A stretch of DNA of 64,000 nucleotides from JASHVB01 sp963762885 (lineage in GTDB: Bacteria > Pseudomonadota > Alphaproteobacteria > Acetobacterales > Acetobacteraceae). The stretch covers positions 62,001 through 126,000 of the forward strand of contig CAVXNH010000083.1 in the NCBI GenBank assembly GCA_963762885.1. Reading direction: 5' to 3'. The notes under the pieces are model-generated. The model was not told the DNA's origin, did no database searches, and saw only the letters and a list, made by a program, of their open reading frames with translations. The position numbers and the translations under genes are program-made. Below are positions 62,170-64,000 of the stretch, one piece after another; positions within the stretch are counted from its first letter, which is position 1; the number at the start of each line of letters is the position of its first letter.

Positions 62170-62274
62170 TGTATGATTCCTCCCTTCGATATTTTTGAGC
62201 CAATCACGACGGCACGAGCCGCAAGCGACTGATTGGGCGGATCGTGATGTGGACACGGCAGCGAGTTCAATAGC

Positions 62275-62288
62275 CTAACGGTCGTTCG
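62275..62288 (-). promoter_or_regulatory. CTAAC-N4-GTTCG site upstream of the Liv operon
   Basis: CTAAC GGTC GTTCG (read on the plus strand) shares nine fixed positions with the site at 48481. It sits between the Liv operon and the divergent hydrolase at 62497 and could control either. Confidence 0.5.
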
Positions 62289-62496
62289 ATCGCCCTTAAT
62301 GCCGGTGTCCCCGGCCGGCATGCACCACTACCGTCTGTCGGATTCGACGATGCTCCTAGCGTCTCGGATCCGAAGAACGCAGGTGCCATTTCGACGACCG
62401 AGAAAACAGGCACATGCGTGATTGAAATCAAGCAGCCCCCGAAAATGCCGCTATCATGGACCCTCGGTTGACCGAAGATGGAACGCGGAGGAGACG

Positions 62497-63414
62497 ATGT
62501 TGCTTGACCCTGAGATCGCGGCCGTTCTGGAGACGCTTCGAAATGCCCCGCCGATGGATTCGATGGAGATCGGCGCATTGCGGGCGAATATGGCGCCGGT
62601 GCCATTGGCGGCTCGACCACCGGTCGGGAGCGTAGAAGACCGCGTCTTACCTGACGGCCTCCCGATCCGCATTTACCAACCGGCCGAACGCCGGTGCATG
62701 AGCCTCATAGTCTTCTTCCACGGGGGCGGCTTCGTGTTGGGTTCGATCGATACCCATGATCACGTAGCGCGTGGATTTTGCAGTTCGGCCGGCTGTGCGG
62801 TCGTTTCCCTCGGGTACCGACTGGCTCCGGAGCATCGCTTTCCGGCCGCCACGGAAGACTGCTTGTCGGCCGCTCGATGGGCCCGGAACAACGCTTCCTT
62901 ACTCGGCGCGTCGCCGCACAGGATCGTTCTCGCGGGGGATAGTGCGGGAGGCAACCTCGCTGCCGTGACGGCGCTGCGGCTTCGCGACGAAGGTTACCCG
63001 CAGGCGAGCGGCCAGATTCTCGCTTATCCGGTCACCGATTATCATACGCCGCCCACCCAATCCTACCTCGACAACGCGTCGGGCTATTCACTGACGCGAG
63101 CCGCGATGATCCGCTTCTGGCGCGACTACGTTTCGAACGAGGCGCAGGCGCTGCATCCTTACGCATCCCCCTTGCGAGCACCCGATCTTTCTCACCTTCC
63201 ACCGGCTTTGATTTTGACGGCGCAATTCGATCCTCTGCGCGACGAAGGAGAGGCCTATGCGGCAAGGCTCAAGGACGCTGGCGTTTCGATTGCGTTGATC
63301 CGCTACGAAGGCTTGATCGACGGATTTCTGCGGATGGCGGCGGTGAGCTCCAAGGCGCGGCAGGCCTTCGCCGAGATCGGAGCTTGGGTCCGGGACTTGC
63401 CGCCGAGCGCATGA
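62497..63414 (+). CDS. Alpha/beta hydrolase, HSL family, catalytic His position changed
   Basis: The start at ATG 62497 has GGAGGAGA in front; 305 residues. HSL-family motifs: oxyanion loop FFHGGGFVLGS, YRLAPEHRFPAA, nucleophile GDSAGGNLAA, and the aspartate in LTAQFDPLRDEG. The C-terminal motif that normally reads G-x-x-H-G-F is here YEGLIDGFLRM, so Asp (GAC) replaces the catalytic His (CAC or CAT). The enzyme may be inactive or changed, or this base may be an error. Otherwise the gene is intact. Confidence 0.9.
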   Translation: MLLDPEIAAVLETLRNAPPMDSMEIGALRANMAPVPLAARPPVGSVEDRVLPDGLPIRIYQPAERRCMSLIVFFHGGGFVLGSIDTHDHVARGFCSSAGCAVVSLGYRLAPEHRFPAATEDCLSAARWARNNASLLGASPHRIVLAGDSAGGNLAAVTALRLRDEGYPQASGQILAYPVTDYHTPPTQSYLDNASGYSLTRAAMIRFWRDYVSNEAQALHPYASPLRAPDLSHLPPALILTAQFDPLRDEGEAYAARLKDAGVSIALIRYEGLIDGFLRMAAVSSKARQAFAEIGAWVRDLPPSA

Positions 63415-63471
63415 CGAGGAAGCGCACCAAAACGGTGCGCGGACAGCAACCGGACGACGCCATCGATTATC

Positions 63472-64000
63472 TCATCCAGCGAAGTTGAGGCGCAGGCCGG
63501 GTCTCGGCCAGTCGAATGCAACCAGCCTGCTGGTCGACGATAACGTCACGTAGGCGATTTGATTATTCTTGCCACCGAAACAGATATTCGTCGTGAACTC
63601 GTCGGGCAGCGGGTGGAATTCCACGGTCTTCCCATCGGGGGAGGCAGCGGTGATGCCACCTGTGATAAGGGTTGCGACACACACCCATCCTTCGCCGTCG
63701 ACGGCCAGCGAGTTCGAGCCATTGATAGCCGCCGAGGCCAACGAGCAGCTTGCCCTTCTTGCCGAGCTCCGCGCTGGCGGACTTCTCTATAACGCCTGGC
63801 GCCGACAGATCGAAGGCCCAGATGCGTGCCGCCGGCGTCTCGGCGATGTAGACGCGCGTTCCGAAGGGTGAGAGGCCGACGCCGTTCGGACCGAGCAAAG
63901 GAAAGACCATGCGCTTGATGTAAGAGCCGTCGCTCTTGCAATAATACAGCGCGCCGTGATCGCGGTTCTGCTTGCGGACCTTGCCGTGATCGGTGAACCA
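63472..64000 (-). CDS. SMP-30/gluconolactonase-like protein, N-terminal part outside window (frameshift near 63713)
   Basis: The minus-strand frame enters from the window end (WFTDHGKVRKQNRDHGALYY) and shows GPNGVGLSPFGTRVYIAETP, a beta-propeller blade of SMP-30 proteins. One extra A near 63713 breaks it; corrected, it reads GYQWLDSLAVDGEGWVCVAT and continues ITGGITAASPDGKTVEFHPL, FTTNICFGG to the stop at 63472. Family: calcium-dependent lactonases hydrolysing sugar or other lactones. It is convergent with the hydrolase. Confidence 0.85.

Overview
The window is GC-rich DNA (64 kb) whose content best fits an environmental alphaproteobacterium, most likely of the Acetobacteraceae. The reasons are a giant repeat protein ending in a Hint (Hedgehog/intein-type) domain with a C-terminal tail of the type common in that family, dense catabolic operons with several ABC uptake systems, and high-GC codon use. 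The family assignment is an inference from gene content; no rRNA or other phylogenetic marker gene is present.

Layout. (1) 1-3287: a thiolase-like enzyme (cut by the window edge) and its DUF35 partner on the minus strand, divergent from an ADP-forming acyl-CoA ligase. (2) 3288-5101: gene-poor DNA with a fragment of a TIGR03803-type repeat protein and short inverted repeats. (3) 5102-21980: one giant surface-type protein of about 5,600 residues, made of beta-strand repeats, about eight choice-of-anchor-D-like repeats and a C-terminal Hint domain. (4) 22089-23907: a tyrosine recombinase gene of the IS91-companion type, truncated by an IS630-family element whose transposase carries a canonical -1 slippery heptamer. 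(5) 24332-38543: a ten-gene plus-strand operon: IclR regulator, HyuA/HyuB pair, NMT1-type ABC importer (three genes), class III aminotransferase, PLP-dependent decarboxylase/lyase, and a second HyuA/HyuB pair. (6) 38540-40533: decayed DNA with fragments of an exported protein, an ABC ATPase and a DUF1254/DUF1214 protein. (7) 48100-40534, minus strand: amidohydrolase, Rieske oxygenase alpha subunit, CaiC-like acyl-CoA ligase, a three-gene ABC importer and a CitE/HpcH-type lyase. (8) 48696-64000: acyl-CoA synthetase, two closely related TetR regulators, enoyl-CoA hydratase, orphan LivK-type binding protein, 3-hydroxyisobutyrate dehydrogenase-like oxidoreductase, SnoaL-like protein, SDR, a complete Liv ABC operon, a hormone-sensitive-lipase-type hydrolase and an SMP-30-like protein (cut by the window edge).

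How it works together. Region 5 looks like import and ATP-driven opening of a cyclic amide or imide (or an ATP-dependent carboxylation), followed by transamination and decarboxylation. Regions 7 and 8 look like uptake, CoA activation, oxygenation and beta-oxidation-like breakdown of an organic acid whose identity cannot be read from the sequence. Four intergenic sites in region 8 share the palindrome CTAAC-N4-GTT and are candidate operators for the two TetR proteins.

A caution for every reader: about fifteen otherwise intact genes carry a single-base frameshift, nearly all of them +1 insertions. This bias points to insertion-type sequencing error more than to biological decay. Affected genes are annotated here at their full extent, with the position of the shift.
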